64,000 bases of DNA from Agrococcus jejuensis (GCF_900099705.1 NZ_LT629695.1:1736001-1800000), one strand, 5' to 3'; numbered from the stretch's first letter, positions 1-8,525 are shown. A program made the numbers and translations. Notes: generated from the letters alone by a model not told the origin.

Positions 1-1
1 C

Positions 2-400
2 GCGACGCTCGTGACCGGCGGCATCCGCATCCCGGGCGCCGGCGCGTTCGTCGAGCCCGGCATCCTCACGGGCGTCACGCCCGCGATGCGCGTGTGGCAC
101 GAGGAGCTGTTCGGCCCCGTCGCGATGGTCGTGCCGGTGGCGGATGCCGAGGAGGCCGTGCGCGTGGCGAACGACTCGCCGTTCGGGCTGGGCGCGAACG
201 TGTTCGACGACGCCGACCCCGCGCGTGCGGAGTGGGTCGCCGAGCGGCTCGAGGCGGGCATGGTGTCGATCGGCGCGTTCGGCGTCTCGCGCCCCGAGCT
301 GCCGTTCGGCGGCGTGAAGCGCTCGGGCTTCGGCCGCGAGCTCGGCCCCGACGCCGTGCTGGAGTTCGCGAACCGGCGGCTGGTGACGCAGCCCGCGTGA
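2..400 (+). CDS. Aldehyde dehydrogenase, C-terminal part (truncated by window edge)
   Basis: This is the last 132 residues of an NAD(P)-dependent aldehyde dehydrogenase; the start lies before the window. The segment HEELFGPVAMV and the near-terminal FGGVKRSGFGRELG match the conserved C-terminal part of the family, most like succinate-semialdehyde dehydrogenases. The catalytic Cys and Glu region is outside the window, so substrate cannot be judged. The reading frame is open from base 2. It ends 25 bases before a repeat-rich intergenic region and is on the same strand as the next genes. Confidence 0.9.
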   Translation, partial: ATLVTGGIRIPGAGAFVEPGILTGVTPAMRVWHEELFGPVAMVVPVADAEEAVRVANDSPFGLGANVFDDADPARAEWVAERLEAGMVSIGAFGVSRPELPFGGVKRSGFGRELGPDAVLEFANRRLVTQPA

Positions 401-425
401 CGTCGAAGCGGCCTCTCGCCAGGAG

Positions 426-521
426 GAGGGGTCACGTGTTGCCACGTTGCGCGGCGTGTCGCGGCAGCAGGTGACCCCTCTTCGCACGGACGTGACCACT
501 CAGCGGCAGGAAGTGACCCAT
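426..521. repeat. Intergenic repeat cluster: one inverted plus three 21-bp direct units
   Basis: Three units carrying a GTGACC core start at 461, 482 and 503, a 21-bp period. The first and third are close (GCGGCAGCAGGTGACCCCT and GCGGCAGGAAGTGACCCAT); the middle one is degenerate. An inverted copy at 426-443 pairs with 463-480 in 16 of 18 positions. The rest of the gap up to 688 holds no gene that I can support. The same architecture with other sequences recurs at 22836 and 63066. Confidence 0.7.
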
Positions 522-606
522 CGGTGGGGTGCGGCGGCAATCCGCGAGGGTGGCGCGCGACGCATGCACAGATGGCGCCAGGATGCGGGGCGCGCGGGCG
601 CTGCGG

Positions 607-624
607 TAGCGTCGCTCGCGAGCG
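607..624 (+). promoter_or_regulatory. Possible -10 and palindromic operator before HAD/GH65 genes
   Basis: TAGCGT (607-612) looks like an actinobacterial -10 and is followed directly by the perfect 12-bp palindrome CGCTCGCGAGCG (613-624), with a central CG as in LacI-family operators. It lies 65 bases before the HAD start. No clear -35 is seen. The assignment is tentative. Confidence 0.3.
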
Positions 625-688
625 CGGCAGGGGAAGAACCGGGTCGCCATGCAAGGAACGACACCGGCTCCGAGAGGTCGCAGCACGC

Positions 689-1444
689 ATGATCCACGGC
701 TCCCGCGACGCGAGCGCGCTCGCTGACGCACGCGCCATCCTGTTCGACCTCGACGGCGTGCTCACGCCGACGGCCGAGGTGCACATGCGCGCGTGGGCGA
801 GGCTCTTCGGCCCGGTGCTCGAGGCGCACGACAAGCAGCCGTACACCGACGACGACTACTTCGCCCACATCGACGGCAAGCCCCGCTACGACGGCGTGCG
901 CAGCATGCTCGCCGCCCGCGGCATCGAGCTGCCAGAGGGTGCGCCGAGCGACAGCGCCGACGCCGACACGGTGCACGGGCTCGGCAACCGCAAGGACGTG
1001 GCGTTCAACGCCGAGATCGACGAGCACGGCGTGCAGCCGTACCCGGGCTCGCTCGCGTTCCTCGACGCCGCCGAGGCCGCCGGCCTCGCCGTCGCCGTCG
1101 TCACGAGCAGCCGCAACGGCCAGCGCGTGCTCGCCGCCGCCGGGCTCCGCGACCGCTTCGAGGTCGTCGTCGACGGCATCCACGCCGCCGCGCACGGCCT
1201 CGCGGGCAAGCCGTCGCCCGCCACCTACGTCGAAGGCGCCCAGCTGCTCGGCCTGACCCCCGCCGACTGCGTCGTCGTGGAGGACGCCCACTCGGGCGTC
1301 GCCGCCGGCCACGCGGGCGGCTTCCTGCTCACGGTCGGCGTCGACCGCGGCGCAGGCGCGGACTCCCTGCTCGCGCACGGCGCCGACCTCGTGGTCGACG
1401 ACCTCGCCGAGCTCATCGACTCGCTCCCCGGAGGTGCCGCATGA
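689..1444 (+). CDS. HAD-superfamily sugar phosphatase / beta-phosphoglucomutase-like
   Basis: A 251-residue haloacid dehalogenase-fold protein. Motif I is FDLDGVLTP (Asp20 nucleophile, Asp22 acid/base), motif II is VVTSS, motif III contains the Lys of AGKPSP, and motif IV is VVEDAHSGVAAG, giving Mg binding. Its 3' end overlaps the GH65 phosphorylase start (ATGA). This pairing is classic for beta-phosphoglucomutase, which converts the beta-glucose-1-phosphate released by an inverting GH65 phosphorylase to glucose-6-phosphate. The ATG at 689 was chosen because the conserved domain starts 16 residues later. A generic sugar phosphatase is the alternative. Confidence 0.85.
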   Translation: MIHGSRDASALADARAILFDLDGVLTPTAEVHMRAWARLFGPVLEAHDKQPYTDDDYFAHIDGKPRYDGVRSMLAARGIELPEGAPSDSADADTVHGLGNRKDVAFNAEIDEHGVQPYPGSLAFLDAAEAAGLAVAVVTSSRNGQRVLAAAGLRDRFEVVVDGIHAAAHGLAGKPSPATYVEGAQLLGLTPADCVVVEDAHSGVAAGHAGGFLLTVGVDRGAGADSLLAHGADLVVDDLAELIDSLPGGAA

Positions 1445-3921
1445 GGCGCGACGCAGCTGACCCGCTCGACCGGCAGCGGTTCCCCATCGACGAGTGGGCG
1501 CTCGTCGAGACCGAGCTCGACGCCCGAGGCCAGGGCACTGCCGAGACGCTCTTCGCCGTCGGCAACGGCTACCTCGGCCTGCGCGGCAACGTCGACGAGG
1601 CGCGCCACGGCCACGTGTTCGGCACGTACGTGAACGGCTTCCACGAGACGTGGCCCATCCGGCACGCCGAGGAGGCGTTCGGCTTCGCACGCGTCGGCCA
1701 GACGATCATCGACGCGCCCGACGCGAAGATCATCCGCCTCTACGTCGACGACGAGCCGTTCGTGCTCGCCGACGCCGACCTCACGGCGTACTCGCGTCGT
1801 CTCGACTTCCAGCGCGGCGTGCTCGAGCGCGAGTGCGAGTGGCGCATGCCCAGCGGCAAGCGCATCCACATCCGCACCTCGCGGCTCGTGTCGTTCACCG
1901 AGCGACACCTCGCGCTGCTCGAGTACGAGGTGACGCCGCTCGACGACGCGTCGATCATCATCTCCAGCCAGCTCATGAACCGGCAGGACCTGCGCGACGA
2001 CCTGCACGCGAAGCCCGAGCAGGAGGGGTTCGACCCCCGCAAGGCGGAGATCGTCGAGGGCCGCGTGCTCGAGCCGAAGGCGCAGCACGACCGCGAGCCC
2101 CGGGCGATCCTCGGCTACCGCGCCGTCAACTCGGGCATGACGATCGCCGTGGGCATCGAGCACGCCATCGAGTCCGTCGACGAGGTCTCGTGCGTCAGCC
2201 ACGTCGAGGAGGACCTCGCGAAGCACGTCTTCCGCATCGAGGCGAAGGCGGGCAACCGCATCCGCCTCACGAAGTGGGCGAGCTACCACACGGCCCGGCA
2301 CGTGCCCGTGCGCGAGCTCGTCGACCGCACGAAGCGCACGCTCGACCGCGCGAAGCGCCTCGGCGTGGATGCCGTCAAGACGGCCCAGCGCGAGTGGCTC
2401 GACGAGTTCTGGGCCCGCTCCGACGTCGAGGTCGAGGGCCAGGCGGCCGTGCAGCAGGCGGTGCGCTGGAACCTCTTCGCGCTCGCGCAGGCATCCGCCC
2501 GCACCGACGGCGGCGGCATCGCCGCGAAGGGCGTCTCGGGATCGGGCTACGGCGGCCACTACTTCTGGGACACCGAGGTGTACGTGATGCCCTTCCTCAC
2601 GTACACCTCGCCCGGCGTCGCCCGCAACGCGCTGCGCTTCCGCGAGGGCATGCTCGACGCAGCCCGCGATCGCGCGGCCGAGATGAACCAGCTCGGCGCC
2701 CTGTACCCGTGGCGCACGATCAACGGCCAGGAGTCGAGCGCCTACTACGCGGCGTCGACGGCGCAGTACCACATCGATGCCGACATCGTGCATGCGCTCA
2801 TGCAGTACGTCGAGGCCACGGGCGACGCCGAGCTGCTCGCGCGCGGCGCGATCGACATCCTCGTCGAGACGGCCCGCATGTGGGAGGACCTCGGGTTCTG
2901 GCGCACGAACGGCAGCCCCGTGTTCCACATCCATGGCGTCACGGGCCCCGACGAGTACACGACCGTCGTGAACGACAACCTGTACACGAACGTCATGGCA
3001 CGGGCGAACCTGCGCGCGGCGGCCCGCGCGGTCGAGCGGCTGCGCGAGGAGGACCCGGCGGCGCACGAGCGCATGGTCTCGCGCGTCGGCGTGACGCCGC
3101 AGGAGGTCGCGGAGTGGATCCGCGTCGCCGACGGCATGCACATCCCGTTCGACGACGAGCTGCGCGTGCACCCGCAGGATGCGCAGTTCCTCGAGCGCGA
3201 GGTGTGGGACCTGGCGAACACCCCGGCCGAGCACCGCCCGCTGCTGCTGCACTTCCACCCGCTGGTGATCTACCGCTTCCAGGTGCTGAAGCAGGCCGAT
3301 GTCGTGCTGGCGCTGCTGCTGCAGGGGCAGCACTTCACGCCCGAGGAGAAGCGCCGCGACTTCGAGTACTACGACGCGCTGACGACGGGCGACTCGACGC
3401 TGTCGGCCGTCGTGCAGTCGATCATCGCCGCCGAGGTCGGCTACCGCGAGCTCGCGCTCGAGTACCACCTCGACGCGCTGTACGTCGACCTGGCGAATCT
3501 GCACGGCAACACCCCCGACGGCGTGCACGTGGCGTCGACGGGCGGCATCTGGCTCGCGTACGCGGCCGGCTTCGGCGGCATGCGCGACCACGACGGCGAG
3601 ATCTCGTTCGACCCGCGCCTGCCAGAGGGCTGGGATGGCGTGACGTTCCGCATGACGCTGCGCGGCACCCGCATCCGCGTGCGCGTGCAGCAGGATGCGC
3701 TGACCGTGACGGTCGAGGACGGGTCGGATGCGGTCGTCTGGGTGCGCGGTGAGCGCGTGCACGCGCGCGCCGGCTCGCCCGTGACGGTCGAGCTCGACGG
3801 CCAGGGGCCGCTCGTCGACGAGGACGCCCCGTCGACCGACGACCTCGAGGGCTTCCGCCGCGCCGACGGCACGCTCATCACGGCGTCGCTGCCGACCTTC
3901 GCGCACGACGACGGCAGCTGA
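1441..3921 (+). CDS. Glycoside hydrolase family 65 disaccharide phosphorylase
   Basis: An 826-residue protein, typical length for GH65 maltose, trehalose, kojibiose or nigerose phosphorylases. An N-terminal beta-sandwich precedes the (alpha/alpha)6 barrel. KGVSGSGYGGHYFWDTE (residues 363-379) is the substrate-binding signature. GPDEY (502-506) carries the general acid Glu505, equivalent to Glu487 of Lactobacillus brevis maltose phosphorylase. TTGDSTLSA (648-656) is in the phosphate-binding region. The enzyme should split an alpha-glucobiose with phosphate to glucose plus beta-glucose-1-phosphate in the cytoplasm, feeding the upstream HAD protein. No sugar transporter is adjacent. Which disaccharide is used cannot be told by eye. 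Confidence 0.92.
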   Translation: MRRDAADPLDRQRFPIDEWALVETELDARGQGTAETLFAVGNGYLGLRGNVDEARHGHVFGTYVNGFHETWPIRHAEEAFGFARVGQTIIDAPDAKIIRLYVDDEPFVLADADLTAYSRRLDFQRGVLERECEWRMPSGKRIHIRTSRLVSFTERHLALLEYEVTPLDDASIIISSQLMNRQDLRDDLHAKPEQEGFDPRKAEIVEGRVLEPKAQHDREPRAILGYRAVNSGMTIAVGIEHAIESVDEVSCVSHVEEDLAKHVFRIEAKAGNRIRLTKWASYHTARHVPVRELVDRTKRTLDRAKRLGVDAVKTAQREWLDEFWARSDVEVEGQAAVQQAVRWNLFALAQASARTDGGGIAAKGVSGSGYGGHYFWDTEVYVMPFLTYTSPGVARNALRFREGMLDAARDRAAEMNQLGALYPWRTINGQESSAYYAASTAQYHIDADIVHALMQYVEATGDAELLARGAIDILVETARMWEDLGFWRTNGSPVFHIHGVTGPDEYTTVVNDNLYTNVMARANLRAAARAVERLREEDPAAHERMVSRVGVTPQEVAEWIRVADGMHIPFDDELRVHPQDAQFLEREVWDLANTPAEHRPLLLHFHPLVIYRFQVLKQADVVLALLLQGQHFTPEEKRRDFEYYDALTTGDSTLSAVVQSIIAAEVGYRELALEYHLDALYVDLANLHGNTPDGVHVASTGGIWLAYAAGFGGMRDHDGEISFDPRLPEGWDGVTFRMTLRGTRIRVRVQQDALTVTVEDGSDAVVWVRGERVHARAGSPVTVELDGQGPLVDEDAPSTDDLEGFRRADGTLITASLPTFAHDDGS

Positions 3922-3924
3922 CGA

Positions 3925-3974
3925 GTTGAGGGTCTCGGCCCGATGTGACCTCACATCGGGCCGATAACCTCAAC
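3925..3974. terminator. Bidirectional hairpin between convergent genes
   Basis: A 24-base left arm (3925-3948) and 24-base right arm (3951-3974) are separated by only 2 bases. A 14-bp inner stem (TCGGCCCGATGTGA) and a 7-bp outer stem (GTTGAGG) flank a 3-base internal mismatch. It sits exactly between the ends of the GH65 gene and the PAP2 gene, so it can terminate both. There is no T-run. Confidence 0.75.
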
Positions 3975-3978
3975 GCTG

Positions 3979-4881
3979 TCAGCGGAGGTGCCGGGCGCCA
4001 GGGTCGACGGCGCGGGGCCGGCGCAGCAGCCACGACAGCGTCGCGACCGCCACGAGCACGGCGGCGACGAGCCCTGCGGAGGCGGCGAGCAGCAGCCGCT
4101 GACCCGTGGCGTCGCCCGACGCGAGCATCGCCGCGATGCCGGCGACGAGCCCGGCGACGATCGCGCCGCCGACGAGCGCGAGCTCGACGATGCGATGCGG
4201 CGCGCGTCGCATGGGCGGCGCCGGCGGCCGCCACAGCGTGCCGACCGCGGTGAGGCACACGACGAGCAGCAGCGAGCCGACGACGTCGCTCGGCCGATGC
4301 CAGCCGTCGTGCACGAGCCGCACGGCGACGAGCGACAGCACGACGGATGCGACGGGCGCGGCCACGAGGCGCAGCGCGGCCGGCAGCACGACGAGCAGCC
4401 CGGCGGCGACGCCCGCGAACGCGATCATGTGGCCGCTCGGGAACGAGTTGCCCTGCTCGGCCAGGAGCGTCGGGCGGGAGAGCACGAGGTGCTTGAGCAG
4501 CTGGCCGACGCCGGTGCTGGCGGCGACGATGCCGACGGCGACGATCGCGAGGTCGCCGCGGCGCCGCACGAGGCCGACGACCACGAGGCCAGCGCAGGCG
4601 GCGGCGAGGCTCGTGACGCCGACGACGCCCAGCAGCGACGAGTCGGTCGCGAACGTCGACGCGTCGAGCACGGCGCCTTCGGCGAGACGGCCGTGCTCGG
4701 TCCACACCGCGACGGCGAAGACGACGCCGAACGCGACGGCTGCGAGTGCTGCGACGGCGATGCGCTCCACGCGGGCGCTCGCGCGGGGCAGCGCGGGCAG
4801 CGGGATGCCCCACCACCGCGTCGCGCGCGCTCGCTCGGCGACCACCTGCACCATCCCGTCCTGCTCGGCCACGAAGACCAT
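3979..4881 (-). CDS. PAP2-family membrane phosphatase
   Basis: A 300-residue integral membrane protein with about six or seven hydrophobic segments. The three-part phosphatase signature is present in order: KHLVLSRP (KX6RP), SFPSGH (PSGH) and RLVHDGWHRPSD (a variant of SRX5HX3D that keeps His and Asp). This family removes phosphate from lipids such as phosphatidic acid or undecaprenyl diphosphate at the outer membrane face. A further C-terminal membrane domain follows the catalytic part. The ATG at 4881 was chosen because sequence before it is low-complexity shadow. It lies downstream of, and in the same direction as, a LacI gene; no functional link is evident. Confidence 0.85.
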   Translation of the reverse strand: MVFVAEQDGMVQVVAERARATRWWGIPLPALPRASARVERIAVAALAAVAFGVVFAVAVWTEHGRLAEGAVLDASTFATDSSLLGVVGVTSLAAACAGLVVVGLVRRRGDLAIVAVGIVAASTGVGQLLKHLVLSRPTLLAEQGNSFPSGHMIAFAGVAAGLLVVLPAALRLVAAPVASVVLSLVAVRLVHDGWHRPSDVVGSLLLVVCLTAVGTLWRPPAPPMRRAPHRIVELALVGGAIVAGLVAGIAAMLASGDATGQRLLLAASAGLVAAVLVAVATLSWLLRRPRAVDPGARHLR

Positions 4882-4969
4882 CGGGCAGGCTAGCGCGTGC
4901 CGCGCCGGCCTCCGTCGTCGTTCGACGCGGGTCGCGTCGGGAGATGGCTTCGCGCGGCGCGCTCGCGCG

Positions 4970-6016
4970 TCAGCCCCGCGACGCCGACGCCGGCACGCGC
5001 ATCCCCGAGCAGCACGCGAGCGCTCGCGGGGCCGCGGTCGAGTCGCGCACCACGAGGTGCGTGGGATGCCGCGGTGCGCCGTCGCCGATCGCGGGGGCGT
5101 CGTCGTCGAGGGCCGCGACGGCCAGCCTCGCCATCTCCTCGATCGGCAGGTGCACCGTCGTGAGCGCCGGCGCCGCGAAGCGCGCCTCGTAGGTGTCGTC
5201 GAACCCGACGACCGACACGTCCTCGGGCACGCGCAGGCCCGCATCCCGCAGCGCCCGCATCGCGCCGACCGCGATCATGTCGGAGGCGCACAGCACCGCC
5301 GTCGGCACCTCGAGAGCGAGGATGCGACGCATGCCCTCGTCGCCCGCCGTGCGCGAGAAGGGCACGAGCTCGCACGGACCGGGCTCGACGCCGCGCTCGC
5401 GATGCGACGCCTCCCACGCGCCGAGGCGCGCGTGGAAGCCGTCGCGCCCGCCCAGGTAGGCGATGCGGGCGTGGCCGAGGTCGACGAGGTGCCGCATCGC
5501 CGCGTCGGCGCCGCTGCGCATGTCGGCGCGCACGACGGCGGCGCCCGGCACGCCCGCGCCGGCGGACAGCTGCACGACGCGCGCCTGCAGGCGGCCCGCC
5601 TCCTGCTCGTCGTCGCCGAGCAGCGCCGTCGTCACGATGATGCCGCGCACGTGGCGGTCGTCGAGCGCGCGCATGAGCGGCAGCGTGCGAGACGAGTCTC
5701 CGAGCGTGCTCATGACGATGACGCCGAGGCCGCGCGCGTCGGCCTCCTCCTGCACCGTCGCGGCGATGCTCGAGTAGTACGGGTTCGTGATGTCGTGCAC
5801 CACGAGCCCGAGCATCGTGCTGCGGCCCGTCGTGAGCGCACGCGCAGCGGCGTTCGGCGTGTAGCCGAGCTCGGCGATCGCGGCGCGCACGCGCTCGGCG
5901 GTCTCGGGCGCGACGGGGCGCGAGCCGTTGAGCGTGAAGCTCACGACGGCGGGGCTCACGCCGGCGAGGCGCGCGACGTCGGCTCGGGTGGCGCGGCGCG
6001 ACGATTCGGGCGTCAT
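4970..6016 (-). CDS. LacI-family transcriptional regulator
   Basis: A 348-residue repressor. The N-terminal helix-turn-helix reads TRADVARLAGVSPAVVSFTL, followed by the hinge helix and a periplasmic-binding-protein-like effector domain containing GLVVHDITNPYY and VVGFDDTYEARFAAP. Such proteins bind sugars or nucleosides and release operators. It is divergent from the lipoprotein gene at 6085, with a short inverted repeat in between. Its target is not evident; the GH65/HAD pair 3 kb away is a candidate by content only. Confidence 0.92.
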   Translation of the reverse strand: MTPESSRRATRADVARLAGVSPAVVSFTLNGSRPVAPETAERVRAAIAELGYTPNAAARALTTGRSTMLGLVVHDITNPYYSSIAATVQEEADARGLGVIVMSTLGDSSRTLPLMRALDDRHVRGIIVTTALLGDDEQEAGRLQARVVQLSAGAGVPGAAVVRADMRSGADAAMRHLVDLGHARIAYLGGRDGFHARLGAWEASHRERGVEPGPCELVPFSRTAGDEGMRRILALEVPTAVLCASDMIAVGAMRALRDAGLRVPEDVSVVGFDDTYEARFAAPALTTVHLPIEEMARLAVAALDDDAPAIGDGAPRHPTHLVVRDSTAAPRALACCSGMRVPASASRG

Positions 6017-6046
6017 GTCTCCATCCTGACCGAGCGTCGAGCAGAG

Positions 6047-6059
6047 CCTGTACGACAGG
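6047..6059. promoter_or_regulatory. Candidate operator in divergent spacer
   Basis: CCTGT-ACG-ACAGG is a perfect 5+3+5 inverted repeat, 31 bases upstream of the LacI start and 26 bases upstream of the lipoprotein start. Position and symmetry fit autoregulation by the LacI protein. No clear -10/-35 pair was identified. Confidence 0.4.
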
Positions 6060-6084
6060 TGTCGGATCGTGGAACGATCGCCGC

Positions 6085-6579
6085 ATGCGCCGAGCCCTCG
6101 GAATCCTCGTCCTGCCGCTGATCCTCGGGGTCTGCGCGTGCACGCCCGGTGCGCTCGGGCCCGATCCCTCCGGCGCGCCGGTGCCGTCGGCGGATCCGTC
6201 GGCGGGGCCGTCGGATGGTCCGACCGTCGAACCATCCGACGCCCCCGACGAGCTCGAGCCGCCCGTCGTCGCGACGTTCGACGTGGGCGACGAGTCGTTC
6301 CGCGTCGAGCTCGCGACGCCCGAGCTCGTCGAGCAGGCCGAGGCGGTGCTCGCGGGCACGTCGGGCTCCACGATCCCGAACGGCATCGTCGTGCGCGACG
6401 ACCCGAGCGTCAACGAGCCCTGGTCGTGGCACATCGACCCGGCGACGTTCGAGTTCGCGTTCCAGACGACCGAGGTGTGCGACGGCATCCCCTCGTTCGT
6501 CGAGGACGAGACCGTGACGAGCCCGTACTTCTGCCCGTGGTCGGCGCGACTCGTGTCGCTGGAGCCGCTCGAGGGCTGA
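6085..6579 (+). CDS. Putative lipoprotein of unknown function
   Basis: A 164-residue secreted protein. Positively charged MRR is followed by a hydrophobic stretch and the lipobox-like LGVCAC, so lipidation at a Cys near residue 18-20 is likely. A Pro/Ser/Asp-rich linker (about 25-60) leads to a small domain with two Cys near the C-terminus (EVCDGIPS and YFCPWSA) that may form a disulfide. I do not recognise the domain; it vaguely resembles beta-barrel inhibitor-like proteins carrying a VNEPWSWHID-type segment. It is divergent from the LacI gene. Confidence 0.7.
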   Translation: MRRALGILVLPLILGVCACTPGALGPDPSGAPVPSADPSAGPSDGPTVEPSDAPDELEPPVVATFDVGDESFRVELATPELVEQAEAVLAGTSGSTIPNGIVVRDDPSVNEPWSWHIDPATFEFAFQTTEVCDGIPSFVEDETVTSPYFCPWSARLVSLEPLEG

Positions 6580-6588
6580 CGCGTCGGG

Positions 6589-7182
6589 CTAGGCGGACCC
6601 GGGGTCGCGCTTGCCGAGGAGGCGGTCCTTGGCGTCCTGGAACTCCTGGTCCGTGATGGCTCGCGAGTACAGCAGCTTCTGGAGGTTCTGCAGCGCGGTC
6701 GCGGTCTCGGGGTTCGAGATCGCCGCGATCTGCGCGGCCTCCGCCTCGCTGCTGTGGACGTTGATCGTCGTCGAGTGGTGCACGCCGGGGTTCTGCGCCG
6801 CGGCCATCGCGCGCTGATGCTCGGCCTCGGACGCGAGTCGAGCGTCCACCCGCTCTGCCGCGAGGCGCGTCTCGACGCTCTTCGTGGTGGGTCCGGCGCC
6901 GCGCAGGAGGTAGACGCCGAAGGCGAGGAGGGCGATGCCGACGACGGCGGTGGTCAGCGGCGAGGCGGACTGCGAGGAGGCAGCGCCCGTGAACGAGCTG
7001 AGCACGGCGGCTCCGCCGAAGATCGTCAGCCCGATGCCCCATCCCTTGTGCGCGGCTTGGGCGGCGAAGGTCTTCCTCGGGGGTCGCGTGTCGCCGGACC
7101 AGCGTCGACCATCCCAGTACCTCGTGCCCGCGTCACCGGCGTTCGGGTACCAGCCTGGCGCGGTGTTCGAGGGCGCGGACAT
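6589..7182 (-). CDS. DUF2510 and SHOCT domain membrane protein
   Basis: A 197-residue protein with three parts. The N-terminal DUF2510 signature is PGWYPNAGDAGTRYWDGRRW (residues 9-28). Two hydrophobic segments lie at about 50-100. The C-terminal SHOCT motif has the typical short helix-turn form, LYSRAITDQEFQDAKDRLLG. Such proteins are common in actinobacteria and their function is unknown; SHOCT domains are thought to mediate oligomerisation. It converges with the lipoprotein gene with a 9-base gap. Confidence 0.85.
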   Translation of the reverse strand: MSAPSNTAPGWYPNAGDAGTRYWDGRRWSGDTRPPRKTFAAQAAHKGWGIGLTIFGGAAVLSSFTGAASSQSASPLTTAVVGIALLAFGVYLLRGAGPTTKSVETRLAAERVDARLASEAEHQRAMAAAQNPGVHHSTTINVHSSEAEAAQIAAISNPETATALQNLQKLLYSRAITDQEFQDAKDRLLGKRDPGSA

Positions 7183-7290
7183 GGGGCCTCCTTCGACGTG
7201 ACGTCGAGTCTCGACGGTCGAGGTTCATCTTGACCTGTCGCGACCGCGGAGGCCGCGTCCGACGCGCCGGGTCGCGGTCGAGCTGGGCCG

Positions 7291-7363
7291 CGCACGAGAT
7301 GCGCGTGAGCGGGGGCTCGGCTGGAATGCGCCCTCGCGGGGTCGCTCCCGCCCATCTCGTGCG
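7291..7363 (-). terminator. Long-stem hairpin downstream of LacI gene (REP-like)
   Basis: Arms 7291-7311 and 7343-7363 pair at 19 of 21 positions, around a 31-base loop. It begins 12 bases past the stop of the LacI gene at 7375, so it may act as its terminator. The inner part (GTGAGCGG ... CTCG ... GATGC/AATGC ... CCCTCG ... CGCTC) resembles the element at 27391-27439. The remaining spacer 7183-7290 holds only the upstream region of the DUF2510 gene. Confidence 0.6.
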
Positions 7364-7374
7364 GAGCGCGAGGG

Positions 7375-8382
7375 TCAGCCGGCCGCGCCGAGCGTGCTCG
7401 CGCGGTAGCGCACCGCGATCGGCAGCGGCACCTCGGCGTCGCCGGCGGCGTCGCCGCGCACGATGTCGAGCAGCAGGCGGATGCATGCCGCCCCCGCGGC
7501 GCGCGGCGTGAGGTCGATCGCCGTGACGGGCGGGTCGGTGTAGACGTACGCGGGGTTGTCGACGAGCGCGGCCACGAGCACGTCGTCGCCGACCTCGCGG
7601 CCGAGGTCCTGCAGCACGTCGACGACGACGATCGCCGAGCCGTCGGGGCCGCAGAGGAAGGCGTCGACCTCGGGCCGAGCGACGAGCAGCTCGCGCGCGG
7701 CGGCCGCGTACGCGCCCGACTCCGAGCCGAAGGGACGCTCGACCATCGCCGGCTCGACGCCGCGCTCGTCGCACCACGCGCGGTAGGCGGCCTGCACGCG
7801 CCCGCCCCAGTCGGTGACGGCGGGGGAGGCGAGCAGTGCCGGCATCGTGGCGCCGCGATCGGCGAGGTGGTCGAGCAGCTCGCGCACCGCGGCCTCGTGG
7901 TCGGCGGAGACGACGCCCACCGAGCGCGAGGCAGGGGAGCCCTCGAGCGTCACGATCGGCTGGTCGAGGGCGAGGAGGCGCTCGGCGACGGGGTCGTCGG
8001 CGAGCGGGTCGAGCAGGATGACGCCGTCGACGGCAGGCGGGGCCTGGCCGCCCGCGAGGCGCCGCGACGTGATGAGCGTGACGTCGACCTCGTCGGCCGC
8101 GGCCTGCTCGAGCGCCCCGTAGACGGTCTGCAGGTAGTACTCGATGCGCGTCATCGCCTCGGGCAGGTGGATGCCGAGCGTGCCGGTGGTCGCGGCGCGC
8201 AGCGAGCGCGCTGCCGAGTTCGGCCGGTAGCCGAGCGTCGCGGCGGCGGCCTCGACGGCGACGCGCGTCTCCTGCGAGACGCGCCCGTGGCCGCGCAGGG
8301 CGTCGGATGCCGTGGTGCGCGAGACGCCGGCGGCGCGGGCGACGTCGACGATCGTCGCGGCGCGGCTGGCTCGGGCGGGCAT
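7375..8382 (-). CDS. LacI-family transcriptional regulator
   Basis: A 335-residue regulator with the helix-turn-helix IVDVARAAGVSRTTASDAL, then NSAARSLRA and an effector domain. It is less canonical in the effector region, which lacks the usual NPFF segment and reads GIHLPEAMTRIEYYLQ. It is divergent from the peptide-importer operon that starts at 8605. A perfect palindrome lies at that operon's transcription start, so it probably represses that operon. The inducer would then be a peptide or amide breakdown product rather than a sugar, which is inference. Confidence 0.9.
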   Translation of the reverse strand: MPARASRAATIVDVARAAGVSRTTASDALRGHGRVSQETRVAVEAAAATLGYRPNSAARSLRAATTGTLGIHLPEAMTRIEYYLQTVYGALEQAAADEVDVTLITSRRLAGGQAPPAVDGVILLDPLADDPVAERLLALDQPIVTLEGSPASRSVGVVSADHEAAVRELLDHLADRGATMPALLASPAVTDWGGRVQAAYRAWCDERGVEPAMVERPFGSESGAYAAAARELLVARPEVDAFLCGPDGSAIVVVDVLQDLGREVGDDVLVAALVDNPAYVYTDPPVTAIDLTPRAAGAACIRLLLDIVRGDAAGDAEVPLPIAVRYRASTLGAAG

Positions 8383-8489
8383 GCCCCGTGTCTACCACAG
8401 GCGCGTCCCCCGGAATCGCTGGGGCCGGATCGATCCGTCATGCGGTGTTACGAGTGCGTGACGAAACGGGCCGGATGTGCGTCCGACGC

Positions 8490-8518
8490 TTGACCGCGGC
8501 GGACCCCGAGCGTAGATT
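8490..8518 (+). promoter_or_regulatory. Promoter of the NylC/C45 peptide-importer operon
   Basis: TTGACC (8490-8495), a 17-base spacer and TAGATT (8513-8518) form a good sigma-70-type promoter. Transcription would begin near 8525, 80 bases before the GTG start of the binding-protein gene. Confidence 0.7.
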
Positions 8519-8525
8519 CCCGGCA

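Noticed and set aside
1225..3954. 909-codon open frame antisense to the GH65 gene
   Set aside because: High GC removes stops from antisense frames. The translation is Arg/His/Val-rich low complexity, while the + strand frame has clear GH65 motifs.
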